Of a DNA stretch of 64,000 nucleotides, positions 55,008 to 64,000 are shown piece after piece. Position 1 is the first letter of the stretch. Each line of letters starts with the position of its first letter. Under the pieces are notes generated by a model that saw only the letters and a list, made by a program, of their open reading frames with translations, was not told the origin of the DNA and made no database searches. A program made the translations under genes and the position numbers. Origin of the DNA: an uncultured Eubacteriaceae bacterium (GTDB taxonomy: Bacteria; Bacillota; Clostridia; Peptostreptococcales; Anaerovoracaceae); the NCBI GenBank assembly GCA_903789635.1, contig CAIFEY010000006.1, positions 16,058 through 80,057 on the forward strand, in the 5' to 3' direction.

Positions 55008-56681
55008 ATGCTGAAGAATCTGCACGAACAAGTGAATAACGGGCGGAATACGGGCGGGGACGCCTGGCGGAACCCGTCCAACAAGGTCATGCGCGGCCTC
55101 CCGGAGTCCTACCGCATGGAGGGCAGCGGCGAGCAGCTCTTCACGCCGGAAAACGTGAGGATTGCCGAGCGCTACGCAGAGAGGTGGCGGGATTCCGACG
55201 CCGGGCGCGCTTGGGCAAAGAAGAACGCCGAGTTCCCGGAGTGGCAGAGGCGCCGCGATCCCGAGCATGCCCCGCAGAACAGCGACGGCAGAAACGGCAG
55301 CGGCAGCGACAGCAGAAATGCCAGCAGTGATGGAAATCATACAGATCTCTACGACTTTGCCGAGCGCCGCATCGCCGACATGGACCCGGATAACCTGTTC
55401 CCTGTCGGAATCGAGTACACGCCTCCGGCGAGGGGCACCTGGACGATCGCGCACACGCCGATGCTGGTCCCGGGCCTGCACGAGATCTACGTCTGTCCGG
55501 ACGGCTGCCTGCGCGGTGTCGTGATGTCCGCGGAGGAGTTTCGCGGCCTGGATCGCTTCCACGTCATCGAGTTCCGCGAGCCTGATCTGTACAACGGGAC
55601 ACTCGAGACCAAGATCATCGACGGCGCAACCAGGGTGATTCAGCAGATCCGGGAGGAGAAGGGCCAATACCCGGAGGCCGTCATGGTCACGACGAGCTGC
55701 ATACACGACCTGATGGGCCTCGACCGCGACATGGTCTACCGCGAGATTCAGGACCGCTTCCCTACGGTCGACATCGTCCAGGGATGGATGAACTGCACGA
55801 TGCGCATGTCGTACCTGCATTACGAGCAGGTGCAGTGGCGCCAGAACTACGCGGCGCTCCACCCGCGAGAAAAAGATCCCAAGTCCGTCAACATCATCGG
55901 CGCGAGCTTTGTGCTCGACCGCGAGTCGGAACTCGTTCGGATGCTGGAGGACGGGGGCTTCACGGTCCGCGACCTGCCGCTCTGCAGGACGTACGAGGAG
56001 TTCCAGGAGATGGCGTCCAGCTCGCTGAACATCTGGAACTGGGTCATGGGCATGGAATCCTGCCGCGACATGGAGGAGAGGCTGAATATCCCGCAGCTCC
56101 ACATGCCGTACCCGTGGACGTACGCCGAGATCCGCCGCCAGCTGACCGAGCTGCACGACGTGACCGGGGCGCCGCTTCCGGACTTCGACGCCCTGGAGCA
56201 GCGTGCGGAGGAGAGCCTCGCCGAGGCGCATAAAATCATCGGTGACACGGAGATCCGCCTGGACGGCGTCTCCGCGATGCTGCCGTTCCAGCTGGCCGAG
56301 CTGCTGCTGGACCACGGCTTCAACGTCACCGAGGTCTACGCCGACGCGGTCATGGCCGAGGACAAGGACGCCTTCCGCAGGCTGGCAGAAAATCACCCGG
56401 ACCTCAAAGTCAGCGCGATGATCAATTTCCGCCTGCGCATGAGGCCGCGTGACGCCGCCGAGGCAGTTCCGGCAGATGCGGACGGCTGTCAGCTCCTCGC
56501 GATCGGGCAGCGAACCGCTTATTTTACGGACACGCCGAACTTTGTCGACATGATCCAGAACAACGGATGGTACGGATACACCGGAATCTGCCGCCTGGCG
56601 GACGCGATGACGGACGCGTTCCTTAACCCGAAGGACGGCGCGGCGATGATCCAGATCAAGGCGAGGGGGTGCAACGAATGA
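55008..56681 (+). CDS. Nitrogenase component-1-like protein (NifD/NifE type), set 2
   Basis: 557 residues. An Asn/Ser/Gly-rich insert lies at about 85-111. Cysteines in YVCPDGCLRGV (163, 167) and in TTSCIHDLMGLD (231, matching NifD Cys154 in CxxxLxGxD context) suggest a bound cluster. The C-terminus reads GWYGYTGICRLADAMTDAF. The N-terminal ~130 residues have no NifD equivalent that I recognise. It overlaps the NifK-like gene by 4 bases (ATGA). Confidence 0.82.
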   Translation: MLKNLHEQVNNGRNTGGDAWRNPSNKVMRGLPESYRMEGSGEQLFTPENVRIAERYAERWRDSDAGRAWAKKNAEFPEWQRRRDPEHAPQNSDGRNGSGSDSRNASSDGNHTDLYDFAERRIADMDPDNLFPVGIEYTPPARGTWTIAHTPMLVPGLHEIYVCPDGCLRGVVMSAEEFRGLDRFHVIEFREPDLYNGTLETKIIDGATRVIQQIREEKGQYPEAVMVTTSCIHDLMGLDRDMVYREIQDRFPTVDIVQGWMNCTMRMSYLHYEQVQWRQNYAALHPREKDPKSVNIIGASFVLDRESELVRMLEDGGFTVRDLPLCRTYEEFQEMASSSLNIWNWVMGMESCRDMEERLNIPQLHMPYPWTYAEIRRQLTELHDVTGAPLPDFDALEQRAEESLAEAHKIIGDTEIRLDGVSAMLPFQLAELLLDHGFNVTEVYADAVMAEDKDAFRRLAENHPDLKVSAMINFRLRMRPRDAAEAVPADADGCQLLAIGQRTAYFTDTPNFVDMIQNNGWYGYTGICRLADAMTDAFLNPKDGAAMIQIKARGCNE

Positions 56682-58066
56682 CCAGGGAGACCATGAAGAT
56701 GATGGGACAAAATAAATCGGGGCAGGAGAACATCCAAACCTTCGAAACGCCTGATGCGCGCGACTACCGGGTGCACACGGTGAACTACGCGGCCGACGTC
56801 TCCGGCGTCTGCTCGGCGCTGTACGAACTCGGCGGGCTGATCGTCATGCACGATGCCTCCGGGTGCAATTCGACTTTTGCCACACACGACGAGCCGCGCT
56901 GGTACGACATTGACAGCATGATCTACATCTCTGGACTCACGGAGTACGACGCGGTCCTGGGCGGCGATGATAAATACATCGACGACGTCATCGAGATCGC
57001 GGAGGAGCGGAATCCGAAGTTCATCTGCGTGTTCGGCTCGCCGGTCGCGCTGATCATGGGCACGGACTTCCGCGGCATCGCGCACATCATCGAGCGCCGC
57101 ACCGGGATTCCGACGTTCTGGTTCCACACGAGCGGCATGTACACCTACCTCGAGGGCGAGCGCCAGGCGTTCCGGCAGATCGCGGATGCCTTCTGCACAC
57201 AGGAGGCGGCGGATCTGTACGCCGGTGCAGAACAGACTCCGGTTCCTAGCGGCGAGCAGAAGTCCCGCCTGAAGATCAATATCCTCGGCGTGACGCCGCT
57301 CGACTTCTCGGTGGTCGACAACGACCTCGCCCTGCGCGATTTTGCGGACCGCCACGGCATGGAGCTCGTCTCCTTCTGGGCGATGGGCGACAGCCTTGAA
57401 CGCCTCTCGGCAGCCGGCGCCGCCGACGTCAACCTGGTCGTCAGCTCGACCGGCCTCGACGCCGCCGAGCTGTTATATGAACGTTTCGGCCAGCCTTACG
57501 TCGTCGGCCTTCCGATGAGCGGCGGCGCGGACTCCGCGCTTTCCGAGCTCCTGCGCCTTGCCGCCTCCGACGGCCAAAATCACGTCCTCTGGGAAAACGA
57601 CGCCGCCCGCGCGGACCTCACGCGCGCCGAAAGCCCGGATGACGAGCAGGTCACAGAAGCGGAACAGCGCGCCGCCTCTGACGATGACAGCGTCGTGATC
57701 CTCGGCGAGGCCGTCCAGGCCGCCTCTATCAGGTGGGTCCTGGAGCACGAGGGCAGGTTCGCGCCGGACGAAGTCCACGTGATCTGCCCCCTGGAGGACA
57801 GCTTCGGGCTGCTGCGGCCGACCGACCTGATGAGCGACGACGAGCCGATCGTCACGCGGGTCGCGAATGCCACCCGCTGGTTTATCGCCGATCCGGTCTG
57901 GGGCAACGTCCTGCACAAGGATTCCCGCGCGTCCTTCATCTCCCTGCCGAGCGAGGCCTGCTCCGGCCGCATCTTCCGCGCCGAGATTCCGGTCTTCGCG
58001 TCGCCGGAGTGGGGGAAGGAGCTGCTGGAGAAGTTCGATGCGGACGAGAAATTTCAGGAGCTGTAG
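56678..58066 (+). CDS. Nitrogenase component-1-like protein (NifK type), set 2
   Basis: 462 residues from the ATG at 56678 (GAGGGGG upstream); a GTG at 56669 is less likely. Cys45 (VSGVCSALYELGG) and Cys63 in VMHDASGCNSTFATHDEPRW are the likely cluster ligands. The segment FGSPVALIMGTDF replaces the Cys153 region of NifK. The second half has AGAADVNLVVSSTGLDAAEL and DPVWGNVLHKDSR. Last gene of the block; a strong terminator follows. Confidence 0.85.
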   Translation: MTRETMKMMGQNKSGQENIQTFETPDARDYRVHTVNYAADVSGVCSALYELGGLIVMHDASGCNSTFATHDEPRWYDIDSMIYISGLTEYDAVLGGDDKYIDDVIEIAEERNPKFICVFGSPVALIMGTDFRGIAHIIERRTGIPTFWFHTSGMYTYLEGERQAFRQIADAFCTQEAADLYAGAEQTPVPSGEQKSRLKINILGVTPLDFSVVDNDLALRDFADRHGMELVSFWAMGDSLERLSAAGAADVNLVVSSTGLDAAELLYERFGQPYVVGLPMSGGADSALSELLRLAASDGQNHVLWENDAARADLTRAESPDDEQVTEAEQRAASDDDSVVILGEAVQAASIRWVLEHEGRFAPDEVHVICPLEDSFGLLRPTDLMSDDEPIVTRVANATRWFIADPVWGNVLHKDSRASFISLPSEACSGRIFRAEIPVFASPEWGKELLEKFDADEKFQEL

Positions 58067-58127
58067 GGAAACAGGCTTGCATGCGGGATTAGAGTAATTG
58101 GTTATTAATTGAAGTAAGAAAACAGGG

Positions 58128-58169
58128 AACTGCTGTACATGGGGAACTCTCAGGTACGGCAGTTTTTTT
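58128..58169 (+). terminator. Terminator of the nitrogenase-like/hyp block
   Basis: AACTGC-T-GTAC pairs with GTAC-G-GCAGTT, then a run of seven T. Confidence 0.88.
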
Positions 58170-58597
58170 ATGTTGGCGGAAAAATTCATTACTGCATACG
58201 TAATAACAAAGGGAGCCGTTTTTGTTATACACAGTAAGATAGTGTTTTTACAGCATTGATATTAGCTATAGCATAGATCGATTTGACTGCTGTATGGTCA
58301 AACTGAAATTGAGATAAGGCGTCAGATTTAGAAAAAATTAAGGAAAAATAATATATAGAGTTTTTCTATATATAAATCGTGTCGTGCATGAATATGCAAT
58401 TAAGTTGATGATAATATATTAAATAACTAAATTCATGCATAATTAAGCACACGAAGTCTGTGCACGCGATTGCGAACATATATAATTATAATAATTAAAC
58501 TATAATATATAGATAAACGTAATTTTTAACGTGCAAACATGAATGATACGATATTTGTAGCAAAGTTATTGACTTGTGACTAAACTAAGGAGGATTT
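58170..58597 (+). other. AT-rich leader upstream of the right-hand surface genes
   Basis: Strikingly AT-rich compared with the rest of the window. Holds an ATATATAGA/TCTATATAT inverted repeat (about 58352-58374) and many TAAT/TATA elements, so a promoter cannot be singled out. No gene. The base change starts right after the terminator and may mark the edge of a transferred or rapidly evolving segment. Confidence 0.4.
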
Positions 58598-61358
58598 ATG
58601 ATCAATAATAAGTCAACAGTCAGAAGGAAGTCGTTGATTGTGCTTCTGATCTTCGCAGTGATGCTGACGTTCAGTGTGCCGATGTCCGTGTTTGCGGAAC
58701 CTGCTGCGGAGAATGGAGAAGTCTACTTTATTCAGCTTGACGATTCACAGGGGGCGGGGCCGGCAACGAGGGTTTTCACCATTTACGGAGATAACCTTAC
58801 TGCCGACAACGTAGAAGTGAAAGCAGAAGATACTGAGACAAGTACGGTGGTATCGGGAATATCCGTGAAGAGCGAAGGAAGCGGCGGTAAAATAACAGCT
58901 TCTGTAACGTTTCCAGCTCAGACAACGGATGTGACTTATCAGATATCCGCGAGGAGCACTGGACAGAGCGATTATATCGAGTGTGGTGAAACAGTAACGA
59001 TTGCAGGTGATCCAAGCGCAGCGGGCGGACAGAAGGGTGTCATTGAATCAGTGAATGCAAGTCCGGCGCAGATCTCCGCAGCGGGAGGCACGGTGCAGCT
59101 GAGTCTTACCGGTACGGATCTGGACAATGCTGAGCTTCAGATCAGCAGCAGTTCGTATTACGAAGGTTTGGAGGAGTCGGCCGACGCTGTGCAGCAGCTT
59201 CAGGGGTTAACAATTGCCAAGGATGGTGCGGACGTAACGATTCCAGAGAATAAGCAATCGAATGTTATTGAGCATAAATTCACTGTTTCTGTAAAGGGTA
59301 AGGAACAGGATGCTAAGACAGTTACTGTCAAGCAGGCGGCTGCAAGTTCTAAGTTTTCGAGCTCTGAATTGGCAGTCAAAAATGCGGTGATCAGCGGTGC
59401 AGATGGGGAAATGGACACCGTCGCCGTTACGTTTGAGAATGCACTGCCGAAACAGGCTGCCGACTTTGTAAAGCATATTTACATTGCCAATGGAGCTGCT
59501 GGCGATCAGGATGTTTATCGTCTGACAGACAGTGACTCTTACGAAATCCAGGAGAACACAGTGATCCTGCATCTGTCAAAATCCTACGATCAGGCGGGAG
59601 AGACAACGAAAATTTATTTCGAGGAGGGCGCATTTTCCGAGAATAATAAGGTAAATCGTGCATTCAGCTGGTTCCTGACCAGTGGAGCAGAGGTTTCCTC
59701 TATTCAATTCGATCAGGATACATTAGATTACAAGGGCGGTCAGGTTACTGCCAGACTGAAGGGCAGCAATTTAGATAAAGCAGAGAGCATTAATTAAAGG
59801 AAAGGTTTTTGTCGGCGAAGAGACGACAGCATCAGAAGATATCACGGTCACCGTTGACAGGACTGGTTCTGAGCCGGTTTTATCTTTCAGCGTTCCGGCG
59901 AATGATTCAGACGCAACGCAGAGTTATACGCTGAATGTTTCTGTTGACGGGACACCTGTATATGCCAATCGTGCTGTTGTTTCCGTACTTCCAAAGGGAA
60001 CCGCAGAAGGAACACAGACTCTGGGAGATGTCACGATCTCCGGAAGCAACAATGAGACCGATCCGTTGAAGGATAAGGTGAACAAGGTGTTCACAAAGAC
60101 CATTACAGGAATAGACACGAGTGTAAAAGTAACACTGACACTCAAGGGAACCGGCCTTGACTCATCAAAGACAACCGTACGTGCCTTTGACGAGAACGAC
60201 GTCCTCTGGCGTGTAAACCACGAGGCGCAGTGTGAAGGAACAATTCGTTTCCACTCGATTATCGGCGAGCATCAGAACGGTGTAGTAGGGGACGGAACAG
60301 TACAGACGATCGAATTGCTTCCGCCGAGCAAGCTTGGAACCAATCACACCTATCGCTTTGAAATTGCGCTTGATGGTGTACACTTCCAGGAAATTCCTGA
60401 TATTAAGCTGATTGTTAACAATAAAGGAATTGTTGAAGAAGATGGATTTACACCTTCCGATAAGGCGGTGTTCAGCAATTCGATTTTTACCGTCAAGTAT
60501 CAGGATGAAAACGGCAGCGAGATTGCGAAAGAAGACAGCTACGCTGGATACGGCGTGTCCGAACTTTGCAACTATCCAGTACAGGCAAAGGATATCAGCG
60601 GCTACACAAAAGTGAGCGGACCGACTGATAAATTCCTGAGCACGAAGTTCGTCAAAGATATCAAGGTTGGTAAGGATGGAACCAGATCGCTGGTTTACAA
60701 GTATAAGAAGGATGCGGCAGCTGATCCTGAAAATCCATCGCCAACGGTTGACCCGACAAATCCGTCGACAGTTATTGAAGTAACACCTATTAATCCATCG
60801 GCAGAACCGGACCCATCGAAACCGTCGGATTATAAGGGGATCACCATCAAGCAGGCTGTTCTGAAAACAACGGAACTGGTATATTCAGGAAAATCCGTCT
60901 CAGATTCCGTCATCGTGCTGGATCAGGACAACAATGTTGTAGATCAAGAAGCTTATGAAATTACAGGCGTTTCTTCAAAGGTCGGAACGCACATGCTTTC
61001 CATTAAGAGTAAAAATGGAGCTGAGGGACAGGTTACTCTGGTTTATACAATCCTTCCTGCAAAGGTTGCAGGGCTGAAGGTTAAGCCAGGAAAGAAGCGG
61101 GTAAAAGTTACCTGGAATAAACATGCGGAGCAGACAAGCGGATTCCAGATTCAGTACAGCACCCGTAAAAATATGAAAAACGCTAAAGTGAAAACCATAA
61201 AGAATTCTGCGGCGGTACAGCAGACACTGAAGAAACTGGTTTCAAAGAAAACTTATTATTTCAGAATTCGGGCGTTCAAGCGTACGAATCACGGAAAGAA
61301 TGTTAAAGCTGTCTATTACTCCGACTGGTCATCAGTGAAGAGGGCTGTCGTAAGATAG
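58598..61358 (+). pseudogene. Large secreted surface protein (MucBP-like and fibronectin III domains), frameshifted
   Basis: AAGGAGG precedes the ATG. A signal peptide (SLIVLLIFAVMLTFSVPMSV, then FAEP) and Ig-like repeats follow to 59797. There the frame ends at a TAA inside TTAATTAA (59790-59797). Removing one TTAA copy gives an uninterrupted reading (SIKGKVFVGEE) into the downstream frame. That frame carries a further repeat, a MucBP-like domain (FTVKYQDENGSEIAKE), a Pro-rich spacer (PSPTVDPTNPSTV) and a C-terminal fibronectin III domain (VTWNKHAEQTSGFQIQYS). The whole would be about 918 residues. No sortase motif at the end. Confidence 0.78.
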
Positions 61359-61411
61359 TCTGTTGTTGCAATGAAAATGGGCCGCATTTTGGCGGTCACG
61401 GAGAATGATTT

Positions 61412-62376
61412 ATGAGAGCGATATTTAAAAGTAAGTGGACGGTCGTCGTTGTTGTGGTTATCGCTGCACTGTGCATCGCAGCAGCGGGTGTTTTCCTGTT
61501 CCCTTCCGAGGCGATAAGGAAGATGCAGGTCAAGAAAGTCGTCCGGGTTTCGCCGGCTGCGTCATCGGTGACTTATGCGAAGGGCAAGTCGGTCAAGTTC
61601 AAGGCGGCGTGCCAGCCGTCCTCGGCAAAGGCGAAGTACAAAAAACTGACGTATAAGAGCAGCAACTCTAAGGTTATCTCCGTCACCAAATCCGGATCTG
61701 CCAAGGCCAAGAAGAACGGAACCGCGGTTGTAACGGCTAAGAATACCTATTCCGGACGGTAAAATGGAATGTCCGTGTGTATTCTTCGAAGACTGAGATG
61801 ACGATGATCACTTCATCCACTCTGTATAACATCACGATGTCAGACCTGACGGTGAGCAGCGGATTGCGCGGAGAACTGGCCTCGGTCGTCAAGGCATGCG
61901 GAACCGAGCAGGTGTTCAACAACCAGTCTTATGTCGTGCGGGTCGGAACTGATACGTATAAGCTGACATATGCGAACGGAAGTATTACCAATACCAGGAA
62001 TGGAGTCGCAATCGGACCGTCTGATCTGAAGTCCATCAAACTGGATAAGGACCGTATTCAGTTTGGAAATACGAAAAATTTCCGGGTTGTCCTTGCCATG
62101 ATTGCGGATAACGCGACCGAATACAAGAGCAAGAAATCGTCGTATGTACACGTCAAGTTCAACGGAAGCCAGATCAATCTGGACAAGATCACCTTCAACC
62201 GCGGCCACGTGCAGTTTAAGACGGCCGGAACCAACTATGACGCGGTATTCGGACAGACTGCAGCCGGAAACACGAAGCTGACGGTGAACTACGTCTCCGG
62301 AAAGGCGCAGAAATTCTCCGCGACCGCTTTCGGAAAAGCTCTGGTGAAGTGCGGAATGTTCGCAGAAAGTAAATAA
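61412..62376 (+). pseudogene. Membrane-anchored Big2-domain protein, frameshifted
   Basis: From ATG 61412 one N-terminal membrane anchor (WTVVVVVVIAALCIAAAGVF) and a bacterial Ig-like (Big2) domain (KKLTYKSSNSKVISVTKSG) run to a TAA at 61760. The protein then continues in another frame (KWNVRVYSSKTEMT onward) to 62376. A single missing base near 61754-61760 explains it. The continuation has no ribosome site of its own. Full length would be about 321 residues. Function unknown, exposed outside the membrane. Confidence 0.7.
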
Positions 62377-62383
62377 CGGTCTC

Positions 62384-63868
62384 ATGAACAGAAGCAGCAT
62401 GAACAGCAGTGATAAGAGAACGATATTCAGGAGAGCAGCCATTATTTTCTGGCTGCTTCTCTTCCTTTTTTTGTCTGCAGCGGCAAGCTATGCCGGAACG
62501 ATCAATTCCGCGGAAAAGAAACTGGTCAGGCAGGCGGAAGGGACGTTTACGTATAACGGGACGATTTATTTTGCGTACGGAAAGTCCGTGGATAAACTTG
62601 AGGCCTACCTTGCACAGGACCATTTAAACCTGCCGGCTCCGCTGATCCGGAAGGCGCACCGGTACATGAAGGACCCGACTTACATCAAGATGGCCGCCGC
62701 CTCGGGATACCTGTATCCGGTGGGCACGCACGGGCACGTCTTCCCGGAATTTAAGAAGGACAGGCGTTTTCAGGATGAACAGGAATTTGAGCAGTCTTCG
62801 CTGTACAGCAATCACAGGAAGGAGATCGTACAGGCGCTGATGGAGATTTCCGCGCAGTCGATGAAACAGCAGATTGTCCTGCAGAGTTTTTCGCTGCCGT
62901 CCGGGAAATCTGCGCTTCAGGCGCGTCATAAGGCGGCGGTGACGGAATACCAGACCCTTTCTATGGTCAAATTGTGCCTTACCATCGTAGAATGCCTGAT
63001 TTTGGCGGTGCTTCTGCTGCTGATCGGGATTCTCTGGCGCGGCAGGTCTGACGGCAGAAAGAAAATGCTCCGGACGATTTCTGTGGTCCTGACGATCGGG
63101 ATCGGCATTAATCTTTGCCTTGCCGGGGTGTACTTTGTCCACAGATCGACGCTGGGATCGTATAAGTTTTTGAAAAAGACGGTGGAAAAGAGCACGCTGA
63201 CGGCGGATATGCGGAACGTGATGAAATCGGACATGGATAAGATCCTGATCCGCGAGGGATTTTCCGACCAGAAGGCGTCATCGTTCGTATACGATCAGGT
63301 TTTTGACAATGAATTTCAGTACGTGTTCGTGCAGAAACTGAAGGGGCAGGAGGTTCACGTGACATCCAGCGGGATCAACGAGGATGCCTTCCTGACGCTG
63401 AAACCGAAGGGCGTGAATAAGAAGATCGCGGTCCTGGAAACGGAGTATAACCTGCGGAGGGCATACCGTCACGCGATTAATCTGCAGCCTGCCGGATTCA
63501 TCCATTCCCTGTGGGCCAATGTCCAGCATCGGATGGGAAGCGTGATGACATTCGGCATGCTGATGCTTCTGTTCAGCATCCTCGCGGAGCTGCGGATTAC
63601 GGACGGGTATCGGTCGTTTGTCCGTAAACTGGCCTGGATGTTCGGCATCGCGGGCGCGCTGACTGTCGGGCTGTTCTTTCTTCTGCGGATCGGTGACCAT
63701 GCGCTTGTTTCCGTGTGCGAGGTGCTGATGATGGGGAATTATCCCCAGCTGTTCTTCCGCGGGGTCCGTCATGCACTGGCCGCAGAGACCGCGGTCTGGT
63801 AGGGAGCGGCTCTTGCGCTGGCAGGCTTCTGCATCCGAAAGGGAAGAGCCCCGGCCCAGAAGGGTTAG
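62384..63868 (+). pseudogene. Polytopic membrane protein, last helix cut by an in-frame TAG
   Basis: 472 residues to a TAG at 63800-63802. The same frame then continues GAALALAGFCIRKGRAPAQK to a second TAG at 63866-63868. The first TAG falls in the middle of what reads as a final membrane helix. Earlier parts show an N-terminal helix (FWLLLFLFLSAAASYAG), an outside domain of about 150 residues, a helix pair (LILAVLLLLIGILW and ISVVLTIGIGINLCLAGVYF), a second outside domain, then helices near 390 and 430. I do not recognise the family. The terminal truncation is mild, so the protein may still work. Confidence 0.6.
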
Positions 63869-63939
63869 AATCGCACCTGCACTGAGTGGATGTTACGATT
63901 GCATGATAGATATAAAGTTCTGGAGGGCGACGGCGCACG

Positions 63940-64000
63940 ACGGCTTGTGATCAGGTCCCTGTCAAGTAGACACGGGAAAAGTGTAACGGTTTTTTTAGAT
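63940..64000. other. Possible terminus of an insertion element at the right edge
   Basis: The last bases contain TGTCAAGTAGACA followed by a GTGTAACGG and T-run. This recalls the ends of some IS3-type elements from memory only. The window stops before any transposase, so this is a weak call. Confidence 0.2.

Noticed and set aside
45386..58066. Canonical nitrogen-fixation operon
   Set aside because: No nifB, nifE/N pair, nifV or molybdate genes nearby, and the set-1 cofactor cysteine is missing.

Overview
The window looks like the chromosome of a strictly anaerobic, fairly GC-rich member of the Clostridia (Bacillota). Supports: [FeFe]-hydrogenase structural and maturation genes (hydA, hydE, hydF), a TM1266-type regulator, OhrR- and TSCPD-family genes, Gram-positive cell-wall proteins with Cna_B repeats and a sortase-type C-terminus, strong AGGAGG ribosome sites and TTGACA/TATAAT promoters. 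An Anaerovoracaceae/Family XIII-type lineage is my guess; the sequence does not prove it.

Layout. 0-9 kb: the start of a secreted protein, lysA, a tRNA-Val, a large Cna_B/beta-helix surface protein interrupted by an amber codon, thrH and mutY. 9-16.5 kb: a SulP transporter with a long tail, an isolated M20 lid-domain protein coupled to an M20 amidohydrolase, trxA-trxB and a hotdog thioesterase. 16.5-18.3 kb: a long gene-free stretch full of repeats. 18.3-31 kb: ohrR, a TSCPD protein, an amino-acid ABC importer, gloA, a second long gene-free stretch, panF-yhdT, metY, ilvE, a deoxyinosine glycosylase and a flavin reductase. 31.7-38.4 kb: an [FeFe] hydrogenase with a GltD/NfnB-like partner, then hydE and hydF. 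39-44.5 kb: an M24 peptidase, a YitT protein and a secreted M1 peptidase. 45-58 kb: one co-directional block, TM1266 regulator - nifH/D/K-like set 1 - hypF - hypC - hypD - hypE - nifH/D/K-like set 2. 58.6-63.9 kb: three envelope genes, each broken once.

The most interesting system is the 45-58 kb block. Two different nitrogenase-like reductase/catalytic sets flank the four Hyp proteins that build the Fe(CN)2(CO) unit of [NiFe] hydrogenases. There is no hypA, hypB or hydrogenase large subunit in the window. The block starts with a promoter, a roughly 320-nt leader and a strong intrinsic terminator inside that leader, so attenuation is likely. The catalytic-type subunits keep P-cluster-like cysteines, but I see no equivalent of the FeMo-cofactor cysteine in set 1, so dinitrogen fixation is not implied.

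Two other patterns stand out. First, the gene-free stretches hold several related non-coding repeat families: a 530-550 bp element in two copies with conserved hairpins, a ~450 bp element in two inverted copies, an 87 bp element bounded by GTATAC, and a short GTATAC end module. Second, all five large envelope genes that can be read in full are interrupted by a single lesion (two amber codons, three frameshifts), while cytoplasmic genes are intact.
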